A stretch of DNA of 64,000 nucleotides from Anaerolineaceae bacterium (GTDB lineage: Bacteria > Chloroflexota > Anaerolineae > Promineifilales > Promineifilaceae). A program made the position numbers and the translations under genes. Shown in pieces: positions 16,776 to 25,091 of the stretch (position 1 is its first letter; every line of letters begins with the position of its first letter). The DNA is taken from contig PABI01000002.1 of assembly GCA_002699125.1 (NCBI GenBank), forward strand, positions 45,779 to 109,778, in the 5' to 3' direction. The notes beneath the pieces were generated by a model. That model was given only the letters and a program-made list of their open reading frames with translations. It was not told the origin of the DNA and ran no database searches.

Positions 16776-17143
16776 TGACCCGAACGATTGGTCACTTGCT
16801 GAAATGTAGCATTTGGGTTGGGTACTCAGCCTGGGGACAGCTTGCGCGGGGGCGCGTTCAACAACAATCAGAGGAACAGCCGCGCCGCGTACCGGAACAA
16901 CCACAACAATCCCGATAACAGGAACAACAACGTTGGGTTTCGGGTTGCCGAACCTCTCTCGTCAGGGTGCCGGAAATGTCATGCCTGGATCAGGCATGGC
17001 CGAGGTTTGAGAGATGTACCCACATGCTGCCGGTTCTGCCCCAAACCGGTGCGGCTCCATGAGCCGACTAAGTTTTGGACTCTGTACTCCAACAGCAATG
17101 CTCTGCGAAGGTTTACAGAGTCCAGTTCAATTGTTGTGAAACT
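16776..17143 (+). ncRNA. Template RNA region of the DGR (contains TR 16840-16953)
   Basis: This 368-bp non-coding stretch holds the template repeat. A 6-bp hairpin GTGACC/GGTCAC (16775-16795) sits at the avd stop, 45 bp before TR. Downstream of TR lie an 8-bp hairpin CATGCCTG/CAGGCATG (16980-16987, 16991-16998) and an 11-bp inverted repeat TGGACTCTGTA/TACAGAGTCCA (17076-17086, 17114-17124). These may structure the RNA that guides RT and Avd. The exact RNA ends cannot be seen from sequence. Confidence 0.75.
16840..16953 (+). repeat. DGR template repeat (TR)
   Basis: This is the invariant 114-bp donor copy of the variable repeat. Its variable core holds 31 adenines, most of them in 12 AAC/AAT codons when read in the target frame (Asn runs such as FNNNQRN and [13 protein letters not shown]). 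Random replacement of both adenines of an AAY codon gives 15 amino acids and no stop, the usual design of DGR templates. It is 65 bp downstream of avd. Target-RT-avd-TR is an uncommon gene order. Confidence 0.97.
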
Positions 17144-17917
17144 ATGAATGAAGACGTGTTAGCCCAAATTGAAGCAAACATATGGGACGTGGGTCGGCAG
17201 GAGCGATTGGTGGTGGAACGGCCGTATTTCTACATCTTCATCTCCCCGCAAACCCTGGACCATCTCACCTTTGCCACACCGCTGCCGGGCGAACCGGCCG
17301 ACTGGACTGAGGCAGTGGCCGATATGGTGGCGATTTTTAGCCAGCACGGCAAACGGCCGCGCCTGGAATTCGTTGCCGATCTGCACCCCAACCTGGCAGC
17401 GGCGCTGGAGCAGGCCGGGTTGGCGTGCGAAACTCGCGCCCCGGTGATGCTGTTACAAACGGCCGAATTGACTCCCGCACCACACCCACCACTCGATTTT
17501 CATTACCAACGGCTCACGGCCGAAAATGAACCCCTGCTCCGGTCCCATTTAATCCAGCAAAGCATCGCCTTTGGCGGCAGCGGCGCGGATGAAGATGCCC
17601 TGGGCTGGCTGCCCAATTTACAGCGCGGGCTGGCCGAGGGTCTGGTGATGGGCGCAGTTCTGGAACAGGCGGGCGATCTGCTCTCCGGCGCAGTGATTCA
17701 AATGGGGGAGGGGCCGGGCGAGCTGGCTGGCTTGTGGACGGCACCCCAATGGCGCAGTCGCGGCCTGGCGTTTGCCCTGTGCCAGCAGCTTTTGGTGGAG
17801 TATGCCGCGTTAGGCCACAAAACCTGCTGGCTTTCCGCTGCCGAAGGCGCACAGCGTTTGTACCAAAAGCTGGGGTTTATTTACGTTGGTACGCAGCTTA
17901 ACTACGGTGGGACGTAG
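17144..17917 (+). CDS. GNAT family N-acetyltransferase
   Basis: This 257-residue protein carries a C-terminal GNAT fold. The acetyl-CoA binding stretch is [20 protein letters not shown] (a V-x-P-x-x-R-x-x-G/A type loop), and the final strand and helix are [13 protein letters not shown]. The N-terminal half looks like a second, degenerate acetyltransferase domain. ATG 17144 is preferred to an upstream in-frame ATG because the region before it belongs to the template RNA. The substrate is unknown. It lies just downstream of the DGR with no visible promoter of its own. Confidence 0.8.
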   Translation: MNEDVLAQIEANIWDVGRQERLVVERPYFYIFISPQTLDHLTFATPLPGEPADWTEAVADMVAIFSQHGKRPRLEFVADLHPNLAAALEQAGLACETRAPVMLLQTAELTPAPHPPLDFHYQRLTAENEPLLRSHLIQQSIAFGGSGADEDALGWLPNLQRGLAEGLVMGAVLEQAGDLLSGAVIQMGEGPGELAGLWTAPQWRSRGLAFALCQQLLVEYAALGHKTCWLSAAEGAQRLYQKLGFIYVGTQLNYGGT

Positions 17918-17976
17918 AGAATTTGCAACAAGATTGTTGCTGATTTAGCCGTCAACTTCCTAACGAAAAAATGAAA

Positions 17977-18015
17977 TTGACAGACCGGGTAGTTGCGTAT
18001 TACAATTCGTAATAC
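17977..18015 (+). promoter_or_regulatory. Promoter and overlapping operator of the RHH-PIN toxin-antitoxin pair
   Basis: A consensus -35 TTGACA (17977-17982) and a TACAAT -10 (18001-18006) are spaced by 18 bp. The inverted repeat GTATTAC-N5-GTAATAC (17997-18003, 18009-18015) covers the -10. A palindrome at this place is the expected binding site for the ribbon-helix-helix antitoxin, so negative autoregulation is likely. Confidence 0.8.
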
Positions 18016-18033
18016 ATTCGCTCACTTAGGAGA

Positions 18034-18279
18034 ATGAACATGATTACTGTAAGGTTAGACCCACAGCTTGAACAAACAATTAACGAGCTTGCCCGGCACT
18101 TGGGTGTGAGTAAGTCAGAATTGATCAGAAGAAGCATTGCCGAATATGTTGATAAATTGGAAAAGCCTTCTGCCTGGGAGTTGGGCAAAGATGTTTTTGG
18201 TAAATATGCCAGCGAAAACCGTGATTTAGCTAAAGATCGGAAAAAGTTGGTCAAGGATATTATCGCAGCGAAACGATGA
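18034..18279 (+). CDS. Ribbon-helix-helix (CopG/VapB-like) antitoxin
   Basis: This 81-residue protein has an N-terminal ribbon-helix-helix DNA-binding fold: strand MITVRLDPQLE, then helices INELARHLG and KSELIRRSIAEYV. The basic C-terminal tail (DLAKDRKKLVKDIIAAKR) would neutralise the toxin. An AGGAG ribosome binding site precedes the ATG. It overlaps the toxin gene by 4 bp (ATGA), and the operator upstream suggests autoregulation. Confidence 0.9.
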   Translation: MNMITVRLDPQLEQTINELARHLGVSKSELIRRSIAEYVDKLEKPSAWELGKDVFGKYASENRDLAKDRKKLVKDIIAAKR

Positions 18280-18686
18280 ACAAGATTCTGATCGATTCTG
18301 GCCCGTTGATAGCCCTTTTTAATGGAAATGACCTGTATCACACAGCCTCTGTGGCGTTCATTAAAGCAAATCAGAGTGAGTTGGTAACGACGATAGCCTC
18401 GCTCACAGAAACGTTGCATTTGCTGCACTTTAGTCGGAATGCACAAATAGATTTCTTGGAGTGGGTGTATGCTGGGGCTGTTTCAATTGAATCGATAGAA
18501 AATGCTGATTTGCCAAGAATTATAGAGCTTACAAAAAAATACGCAGATTTGCCCATGGATTTTGCCGATGCTTGCCTGGTCTTTTTAGCCGAAAAGCTGG
18601 CTATTGACACAATTGCCACCATAGATAGAGATTTCGACGTATACCGAATAGAAGGGAAACGGCCGTTTACTGTCCTGATCAAATAA
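18276..18686 (+). CDS. PIN-domain toxin (VapC-like ribonuclease)
   Basis: This 136-residue PIN-domain protein is the presumed RNase toxin paired with the upstream antitoxin. The four acidic active-site positions are visible: Asp in ILIDSGPLIALF, Glu in SLTETLHLL, Asp in LPMDFADACLV and Asp in ATIDRDFDVYR. The length fits the VapC family. Together with the DUF433/DUF5615 pair it brackets the DGR island. Confidence 0.9.
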   Translation: MNKILIDSGPLIALFNGNDLYHTASVAFIKANQSELVTTIASLTETLHLLHFSRNAQIDFLEWVYAGAVSIESIENADLPRIIELTKKYADLPMDFADACLVFLAEKLAIDTIATIDRDFDVYRIEGKRPFTVLIK

Positions 18687-18830
18687 ACCAGCCTCACTAC
18701 TGTAGCGGCGGAGCCAACGCCTCTTTAATTACCTGAATTTCCAATGAAAAAAGCGATAACAGGTCCCTTTTCCCAGTGAAAAAGGGCGGTTTTCGTTTAC
18801 AATGTCACAATTCTTTTTAGCGTGGTGTTT

Positions 18831-18934
18831 AGCAAATCACAGGGGTTTTTCAAAAAGAGGCTATTTGTTGTGATTTGCTTAAGTAAAAGCGGTCAAAACA
18901 GATCGCCCGTTTTACAAAGCTTTCCCGCTTTTAC
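18831..18934 (+). promoter_or_regulatory. Two consecutive stem-loops in the leader of the ABC transporter operon
   Basis: An 11-bp perfect inverted repeat AGCAAATCACA/TGTGATTTGCT (18831-18841, 18869-18879) is followed at once by a 10-bp repeat GTAAAAGCGG/CCGCTTTTAC (18883-18892, 18925-18934). They end 30 bp before the ATPase start codon, so a structured 5' leader or operator pair is plausible. I do not recognise a known riboswitch class. Confidence 0.55.
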
Positions 18935-18964
18935 CCAGGTAGCTACAGGGGCAAGGAACAAACC

Positions 18965-19894
18965 ATGATCGAAGCGAACAAGTTAGGCAAGGTTTTTGAG
19001 GAATTTACGGCCGTTCACAATCTCAACCTCAACGTGCCGCCAGGGGAATTGCTGGCGTTGCTGGGGCCAAACGGCGCGGGCAAAACCACCACCGTGCGCA
19101 TGTTGGGGGCCATCCTGCGGCCCACCAGCGGCGAGGCGCGCATCAACGGGTTTGATGTGGTGCGCCAGGCAGACAAGGTGCGGCATGATATCGGCATGTT
19201 GACCGAGCAGCCCGGTTTATATTTACGCATGAGTGGGCTGGAATATTTGCTGTTTTATGGCCGTCTCTACGGACTGAGCGATGACGAAATCAAGCGGCGC
19301 GGCCTGGAGATGTTTGAACGATTCGACATGGCCGGGCAAGCCGACCGACGGCTGGGCCAATATTCCAAAGGGATGCGGCAAAAGGTCGGGCTGATCCGGG
19401 CCATGCTGCATAATCCAGCGGTGCTGCTGCTGGACGAACCAACCTCAGCCATGGACCCGCACAGCGCCAAGCTGGTGCGCGACGCCATCCGCGCCTTGCG
19501 CAACGACCGGCGCACGGTGATTTTGTGTACCCACAATCTGGCCGAAGCCGAACTGCTGGCCGACACCATCGCCATCATTAAAAAAGGAACGATTGTAGCC
19601 CAGGGGAGTACGGTCGTTCTCAAGCAAAAGCTGTTGGGCCAGCCGCAGCTGGAAGTGCGTGTAGATCGTCCCCTTAATGGTGAAATCCGCGAAATTGAAC
19701 AGCTGGTGACCATTGAAGCCGTGGAAGGGGATGTGATTCGCTATCGCACCGACGATCCAATCGTGACCAATCCACAGCTGGTGCGCTGCCTGGGCGGGCT
19801 GGGGTTAGGAGTCATCTCCTTGCAGCCCATCTCGCAAAGTTTGGAACAAGTTTACCTGCGCGTTGTCGCCGAACGCTCAGAGGAGATTTCATGA
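18965..19894 (+). CDS. ABC transporter ATP-binding protein
   Basis: This is a 309-residue ABC ATPase of the ABC-2 export type. Motifs are Walker A GPNGAGKTT, Q-loop LTEQPGLY, signature LGQYSKGMRQ (a Y-S-K-G-M variant common in exporters), Walker B LLLDEPTSAMDP and switch CTHNLAEAE. A C-terminal extension of about 80 residues follows, as in CcmA/DrrA-like ATPases. It energises the membrane protein encoded just downstream. The exported substrate is unknown. Confidence 0.93.
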   Translation: MIEANKLGKVFEEFTAVHNLNLNVPPGELLALLGPNGAGKTTTVRMLGAILRPTSGEARINGFDVVRQADKVRHDIGMLTEQPGLYLRMSGLEYLLFYGRLYGLSDDEIKRRGLEMFERFDMAGQADRRLGQYSKGMRQKVGLIRAMLHNPAVLLLDEPTSAMDPHSAKLVRDAIRALRNDRRTVILCTHNLAEAELLADTIAIIKKGTIVAQGSTVVLKQKLLGQPQLEVRVDRPLNGEIREIEQLVTIEAVEGDVIRYRTDDPIVTNPQLVRCLGGLGLGVISLQPISQSLEQVYLRVVAERSEEIS

Positions 19895-19913
19895 ACGTAA
19901 CACACCACGAATG

Positions 19914-19968
19914 AAATAGAACGCTGATTTTCCTGATCATGGCAATCAGGAAAATCAGCGTCCTATTT
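19914..19968. repeat. Long intergenic hairpin (GACGCTGATTT family)
   Basis: The arms 19914-19937 and 19945-19968 pair over 24 bp with one mismatch and carry ACGCTGATTTTCCTGAT and its complement. The same word occurs in the hairpin at 36274-36335. It lies between the ABC ATPase and permease genes without an obvious poly-T end, so it looks like a dispersed repeat rather than a terminator. Confidence 0.85.
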
Positions 19969-19987
19969 ATATCGGAGCAACTTAACA

Positions 19988-21478
19988 ATGATTGCACTTA
20001 CACGTCCTACCCATCCGACCAAACAAGATTTCCGCATGACGCTGGTGGTGGCCCGCCGCGAAATTCGCGATTCGTTCCGCGACTGGCGCATTATCATTCC
20101 CATCTTTTTGCTCACGCTCATCTTCCCCGCGTTGATGAACTTTACCGCCTCCCGCCTGCTCAACTTTGTCTCCGATTATGGTGCAGAGCTTGTCGGCAAC
20201 CAGCTAATTCCTTTTTTGCTGTTGGTAGTGGGCTTTTTCCCCATGTCGTTTTCGCTCATCATTGCCCTGGAGACGTTTGTGGGCGAGAAGGAGCGCAAAA
20301 GCATGGAGCCGCTGCTTTCTACACCGTTGAGCAATGGGCAGCTGTATGCGGGCAAGATGATAGCGGCGCTGGTGCCACCGCTTTCCGCCAGTTACCTGGG
20401 CATGATCGTCTACATGGTGGGTCTCTATTTTAGCGTCGATTGGCGGCCTGAATTTCAGTTGGTGGCCCAAACCCTGCTGCTGACGACGGTGCAGGGCATT
20501 ATCATGGTTGCCGGGGCCGTGGTGGTTTCCAGCCAGGCAACCAGCGTGCGCGCGGCCAACTTGCTGGCCAGTTTCATCATCGTGCCCATGGCGATATTGA
20601 TTCAGGCAGAAGCGGCGGCGCTGTTTTGGGGCAACCACGATGGTTTGTGGTGGCTATTGTTGGGCCTGGCGATTACGGCCGTTGTCCTCATGCGTATGGG
20701 GCTTTCTCTGTTCAACCGGGAGGAACTGCTGGGTCGGGACATCGACCAGATTCGCCTGGGCTGGATGGTTCGCCAATTTTGGGGTTATTTTTCGGGCAAA
20801 CTGTCAGCGGAGGATGGCCAATCCGGCAAGACCGTTGCCGGACGTTACCCCAATCCAATTGCCTGGTACCGGCAAACGGCCGCCATTGTGCCCCGGCTGC
20901 TGCCGGCCATGGGGGCGTTGCTGTTTGCTTTGCTGGGTGCGGCCGTCGTTGGTGTTTACATGGCGCAGCGATTTCCTTTGCCCGAAGGGCTACAAAGCCA
21001 GCTAAGCGGTCAGAATCTGCTGACCAATCTGGCCGGGCTTGAAGTGTATCTGTCGGCGCTGCCTCTTTTTATTGTGAGCCAAAACGTACGCGCGCTGCTG
21101 CTGCAAACCATTTTGGGTGTCTTTACCCTGGGCGTATTGGGCGTGCTTATTTTCATGCTGCCCTGGGGCGTCATTAGCTTCATTGCCATGCAGTTTTACC
21201 TGGCAGGCGAAAATCCGTACCAGTTTTTGCTGGGCACCATCGTGCCCCACGCAATTGTTGAGCTGCCGGTGCTGCTGCTCATTGGCGCGGCGGCGCTGCG
21301 CTGGCAAACGGTCACCTTTGCCCCGCTGCCCAATCGCTCCCTGAGCGAAATGTTCATCATCCGTGCCGCCGAATTTTGGCGCATCTTCCTGGGATTGGGT
21401 ATCCCCCTGCTCTTTTTGGCGGCTGCGGTAGAAGCGTACATCACGCCGCAAATATTGCAGCTTGTGTATGGCGGCTAA
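19988..21478 (+). CDS. ABC-2 type transporter permease
   Basis: This 496-residue membrane protein has a cytoplasmic N-terminus (VARREIRDSFRDWRI, typical of ABC-2 permeases that start with a short amphipathic helix). Several membrane helices come in two groups separated by a soluble region (about residues 245-300). Its partner ATPase is encoded upstream, separated by a hairpin. GGAG 10 bp upstream supports the ATG at 19988. The topology is consistent with a NatB/YhaP-like exporter; the substrate is not inferable. Confidence 0.85.
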   Translation: MIALTRPTHPTKQDFRMTLVVARREIRDSFRDWRIIIPIFLLTLIFPALMNFTASRLLNFVSDYGAELVGNQLIPFLLLVVGFFPMSFSLIIALETFVGEKERKSMEPLLSTPLSNGQLYAGKMIAALVPPLSASYLGMIVYMVGLYFSVDWRPEFQLVAQTLLLTTVQGIIMVAGAVVVSSQATSVRAANLLASFIIVPMAILIQAEAAALFWGNHDGLWWLLLGLAITAVVLMRMGLSLFNREELLGRDIDQIRLGWMVRQFWGYFSGKLSAEDGQSGKTVAGRYPNPIAWYRQTAAIVPRLLPAMGALLFALLGAAVVGVYMAQRFPLPEGLQSQLSGQNLLTNLAGLEVYLSALPLFIVSQNVRALLLQTILGVFTLGVLGVLIFMLPWGVISFIAMQFYLAGENPYQFLLGTIVPHAIVELPVLLLIGAAALRWQTVTFAPLPNRSLSEMFIIRAAEFWRIFLGLGIPLLFLAAAVEAYITPQILQLVYGG

Positions 21479-21834
21479 CCTTTCTACCCCCTCTCTAACT
21501 CTCCCCCACAGGGGGAGAGAACTGGCTCCCTCTCCCGGTGGGAGAGGGCAGGGGTGAGGGTGAAATTCCTGCCCCAGTTCTTAACTTCATCTTCTCAAAA
21601 CCCCGCATTTTTACTCCCTCTCCCTCGTTTCGTGCGAATTAGTCAACTTTTGTCAAAGCTCCTTGGTAAAAACTGACAACAATTCCCCATCCTGTTTTGG
21701 TAATGTTGCCTATATAATGGGCCCATTGGTAATCGGCCATACCGCCCCAGTTTTTCTGAAAAAACTTTTGCCGATTCCTTGGAAGAGAAAGATCCTCAAA
21801 AAATTGAAGTAGGTACTTAACCATTATTGAGCCA
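21479..21834. other. Intergenic region with C/G-run inverted repeats and a possible mtlR promoter
   Basis: The left part (21494-21560) is a repeat built from CTCTCCC...GGGAGAG units: CTCTCCCCCACAGGGGGAGAG, then a second imperfect copy around CTCTCCCGGTGGGAGAG. This may end the ABC operon transcript. Further right, TTGTCA and TGACAA (21650, 21674) form a spaced inverted repeat, and TATAAT at 21713-21718 is a perfect -10 with no good -35. No gene is seen. Confidence 0.5.
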
Positions 21835-23379
21835 ATGATTTCGCTGACGACACGCCAACGAGATTTGCTTCATTTTCTGCTGACGGCGGAAACGGCCGTT
21901 GTCACCGCAGATGTAGGTCGCCAAATCGGGTTAACGCCGCGACAGGTGACATACAGTTTGAAGCCAATCAAGTTATGGCTGGTTGAGCATAACGCTGACC
22001 TAGACATGATTCCTGGCGTTGGGGTACAGGTCGCTTGTTCGCCCGATTTCCGGGAAAACTTGTTGACTGAACTGGCGGCGCAGGAAAACATTCGCTTGCA
22101 GCTCACTCCGGGGCAACGACAGCAGCTGTTGGCTTTGAACCTGCTCACCGTTACAGAACCTTTAATTTTGTACCAGCTTCAACAGGAAAGTGGGGTCTCA
22201 CGCACCACGCTGCTAAAAGATTTGGACCTGGTTGAAGAATGGATTGAAGCGTTTGATCTGACCCTGGAGCGGCGGCCCAATTTTGGCTTTATGCTGGCGG
22301 GCACGGAACATCGGCAACGGCAAGGCATTGCCGCGATTGCCTGGGGAGACACTTCATTTAGCGATCCGTTGATGCAAATGTCTCACTCAGCCGGGCTGGT
22401 CTACGAATTGGCCAATGATGCTGACCTGATGCCGCTGGCCAATCACGTGAAGCAGTTGGTGCAACAATGGGATACCAAGCAGGCGATGGCCCTCATTGGA
22501 TTTGCTGAGACGGCGTTAAACGGCCGTTTTACTGACAACGCCGTTCTCTACCTGGCACTTGTGATTGCCATACAAAAACAGCGCATTCAAAGCGGGCAAA
22601 TTGCCAACACAATCCATCCCAACTTTAACCAACAGGCGCACCCCAAAGTGTGGCAAGTTGCAGCCGACATGTTGTCACAGTTAGAAATTACCTTGCCGCA
22701 GAAGCAGCAGACATGTGAAACTGCCTACCTTACCATGCACCTTCTTGCCGGCTCGCGCAGCGGCATTTGGCCCACCGATTTGGAAATGGATGAACCGTTT
22801 AGAACTTTGCTGAGCAGCTTGATACGCGGCGTAGCCCAGGCTTACCGCGTTCCGGCCATGCAATCAGATACAGCACTAAGAGAAGGATTAGCCGCACACC
22901 TCATACCCGCCTTTATGCGCCAGCGGTTCGATTTATGGGCACCGCCCATTGGCTATGTCAGGAATTTGCCTGAGCGATACGGGTTTGAGACGACAATTGC
23001 CACCACGCTGGCCGAGGAAATAAGTGCCGAAACGGGCATTAATTTACCCGATGACGAAGTGCACAACCTGATTTTGCTTTTACGCGCCGCATTTATTCGG
23101 GAACGGCCGAATCGCCTTAATCGCGTCATCGTTGTTTGCCCCAGTGGGATGGCCACGGCCCAATTGCTGGTGGCCCGGCTCAAAGCTAGATTCCCGCGGC
23201 TGGGCACATTAGACGTTTTATCTTTGCGCGAATTGGATACGCAGCAGATGCAGTCGGCACAGCTCATCATTACAACCGTGCCGCTGCCCCAAGATTATTC
23301 AGACTATTCTGCTGTGATACAAGTTCATCCGCTGCTTTCCGCCGAAGATATTGCCGTGATTACCCAATGGTTGGCCTAA
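21835..23379 (+). CDS. MtlR/BglG-type PTS-controlled transcriptional regulator
   Basis: This 514-residue regulator has two N-terminal helix-turn-helix segments (RQRDLLHFLL then GLTPRQVTYSL; later ESGVSRTTLLKDL). Two PTS regulation domains with histidines in the middle follow, then an EIIB-Gat-like domain with the phosphorylatable cysteine in VVCPSGMATAQLL near residue 435. The layout is that of MtlR, which activates mannitol operons according to phosphorylation by HPr and EII proteins. It is placed directly upstream of the EIIC gene. The final EIIA-like domain of full-length MtlR is missing. Confidence 0.85.
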   Translation: MISLTTRQRDLLHFLLTAETAVVTADVGRQIGLTPRQVTYSLKPIKLWLVEHNADLDMIPGVGVQVACSPDFRENLLTELAAQENIRLQLTPGQRQQLLALNLLTVTEPLILYQLQQESGVSRTTLLKDLDLVEEWIEAFDLTLERRPNFGFMLAGTEHRQRQGIAAIAWGDTSFSDPLMQMSHSAGLVYELANDADLMPLANHVKQLVQQWDTKQAMALIGFAETALNGRFTDNAVLYLALVIAIQKQRIQSGQIANTIHPNFNQQAHPKVWQVAADMLSQLEITLPQKQQTCETAYLTMHLLAGSRSGIWPTDLEMDEPFRTLLSSLIRGVAQAYRVPAMQSDTALREGLAAHLIPAFMRQRFDLWAPPIGYVRNLPERYGFETTIATTLAEEISAETGINLPDDEVHNLILLLRAAFIRERPNRLNRVIVVCPSGMATAQLLVARLKARFPRLGTLDVLSLRELDTQQMQSAQLIITTVPLPQDYSDYSAVIQVHPLLSAEDIAVITQWLA

Positions 23380-23537
23380 CGGCCGTCGTCAACAAGTACA
23401 GTTAGGCACAAACTCATAATGACCATCACTGGTTTTCTAGCCGGATTCTACTCAAGTGTCCGGATGGTTTAGGCTGCCTGCTGCAAAAGCATTGGCAGCA
23501 AAATGTTACTCATACTATTTTTTCAAGGAGAGGTGAA

Positions 23538-24605
23538 ATGAGAGAAAGAATTCAGCAGTTTGGTGGTTTTTTGGCCGGGATGATTATTCCCAACATGGGC
23601 GCGTTTATTGCCTGGGGGTTGATTACCGCCCTCTTTATTCCTACGGGCTGGGTTCCCAACGAAAAATTTGGCGAACTGGTTGGCCCGATGATTATTTATT
23701 TGCTGCCCATTTTGATTGGTTACACGGGTGGCAAGATGATTCATGGCGTGCGCGGCGGTGTTGTGGGTGCCGCTTCGACGATGGGTGTTGTTGTTGGCGC
23801 AGACATCCCCATGTTTTTAGGTGCCATGCTCATGGGTCCTCTTGGCGGCTGGACCATGAAAAAGATTGACGAAGTTTTGGAAGATCGTATTCCCATCGGT
23901 TTTGAGATGTTGGTTAACAACTTCTCTGCCGGTATTTTGGCCGTCATTTTGGCGCTGATTGGCAATGTTATTATTGGTCCAATTGTTACCTCAATTAGTG
24001 ATGCGGCCGGTACCCTGGTGGATTGGATGGTAAATGCGCGCTTGCTGCCCCTGGCGGCTATCATCATTGAGCCAGCCAAAGTTTTGTTCTTGAACAATGC
24101 GCTGAATCATGGCGTTCTGGCTCCGTTGGGTGTTGCTGCGGCAGAAGAAACTGGACGCGCCCTACACTTTTTGTTGGAAACGAATCCAGGCCCAGGCCTA
24201 GGTTTGCTTATTGCTTACTACGTAGCAGGTAAAGGGCTGCTGAAAGAATCGGCCCCCAGTGCGATGATCATCCACTTCCTGGGTGGCATCCATGAAATCT
24301 ACTTCCCTTACGTGTTGGCTCATCCAATTATGATTCTGTCGGTTATCTCCGGTGGCTTGGCGGCTGACCTGTGGTTCACCATCACCAATGCCGGGCTGGT
24401 AGCGACGCCTTCGCCTGGCTCCATCTTTGCTTATCTGGCAGTAATTCCGCGTGGGCAGCATTTTGCGGTGCTAACCGGTGTGCTGATTGGAACGGCCGTA
24501 GCTGCGGCCGTGGGCATGGTGCTCCTCCGCTTGCGCCCTGTGCAAGAAGAAGAGGACGTAGAAGAAATGGACGCTGATACCGCTGGCGTTCCCGGTCTGG
24601 CGTAG
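23538..24605 (+). CDS. mtlA: PTS mannitol-type transporter subunit EIIC
   Basis: This is a 355-residue membrane permease of the mannitol PTS, corresponding to the IIC domain of MtlA alone. The conserved substrate-site motif GGIHEIYFPYVL is exact. The N-terminal GGFLAGMIIPNMGAFIAWG and NNALNHGVLAPLG also match MtlA. The EIIB and EIIA domains, fused in many bacteria, are separate genes downstream. A GGAGAGG ribosome binding site supports the start. It imports and phosphorylates mannitol or a related hexitol with its partners. Confidence 0.92.
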   Translation: MRERIQQFGGFLAGMIIPNMGAFIAWGLITALFIPTGWVPNEKFGELVGPMIIYLLPILIGYTGGKMIHGVRGGVVGAASTMGVVVGADIPMFLGAMLMGPLGGWTMKKIDEVLEDRIPIGFEMLVNNFSAGILAVILALIGNVIIGPIVTSISDAAGTLVDWMVNARLLPLAAIIIEPAKVLFLNNALNHGVLAPLGVAAAEETGRALHFLLETNPGPGLGLLIAYYVAGKGLLKESAPSAMIIHFLGGIHEIYFPYVLAHPIMILSVISGGLAADLWFTITNAGLVATPSPGSIFAYLAVIPRGQHFAVLTGVLIGTAVAAAVGMVLLRLRPVQEEEDVEEMDADTAGVPGLA

Positions 24606-24620
24606 GTTGTTTTAAATAAC

Positions 24621-24737
24621 GGGACACAGATTTTCACAGACTTGTGGTGATCTGCTCAACGTGGTTGAGCGAAGCCGAACCATAAACACAGATTAAGAAT
24701 CAAAAGATCAGTGGCAATCTGTGTTTATCTGTGTCCC
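24621..24737. repeat. Intergenic inverted repeat (GGGACACAGAT family) with alternative pairing
   Basis: GGGACACAGATTTTCACAGA at 24621 pairs imperfectly with AATCTGTGTTTATCTGTGTC at 24716. The right arm also pairs perfectly over 13 bp with ATAAACACAGATT at 24682-24694, so two exclusive hairpins are possible. It lies between EIIC and EIIB, which are expected to be co-transcribed, so it may be a processing site. Confidence 0.75.
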
Positions 24738-24757
24738 ATTCAAAGAAGAGGTTAAGA

Positions 24758-25090
24758 ATGGCAGGCTCAATTAATGCAGCAAACGTTAAAACGATCATTT
24801 TGGCTTGTGAAGCGGGCATGGGCTCCAGTTTGATGAGCGTCAATGCGCTCAAGAAGAAGCTGAAAAAAGCGAATGTATCCGGTGTAACCGTGATGCACAA
24901 ACCGGCGCGGGCTATCCCAGACGGTGCGCAAGTCGTCGTGGTGCATAAAGGTTTGGCCAAGGTGGTGCGGAATCGTGTACCTGATGCGGTTGTCGTTACC
25001 TTTAGTCACTTTTTGAACGATCCGGCATTTGACAAGTTGGTCAATGCCTTTGTGGAAAATGGTAACATTGAAGATACCGTAGGGGGATAA
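24758..25090 (+). CDS. PTS mannitol-type EIIB component
   Basis: This 110-residue cytoplasmic EIIB protein passes phosphate from EIIA to the incoming sugar. The phosphorylated cysteine is Cys-17 in ILACEAGMGSS, the P-loop-like motif of mannitol EIIB. ATG 24758 is chosen because it directly precedes the EIIB fold and follows a GAAGAGG ribosome binding site. The stop is one base from the EIIA start region. Confidence 0.9.
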   Translation: MAGSINAANVKTIILACEAGMGSSLMSVNALKKKLKKANVSGVTVMHKPARAIPDGAQVVVVHKGLAKVVRNRVPDAVVVTFSHFLNDPAFDKLVNAFVENGNIEDTVGG

Positions 25091-25091
25091 G

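Noticed and set aside
16813..17147. Open frames across the template repeat that read [18 protein letters not shown] and onwards
   Set aside because: This is the DGR template read in the target frame. The Asn-rich translation reflects its adenine design; there is no good ribosome site and no domain upstream.
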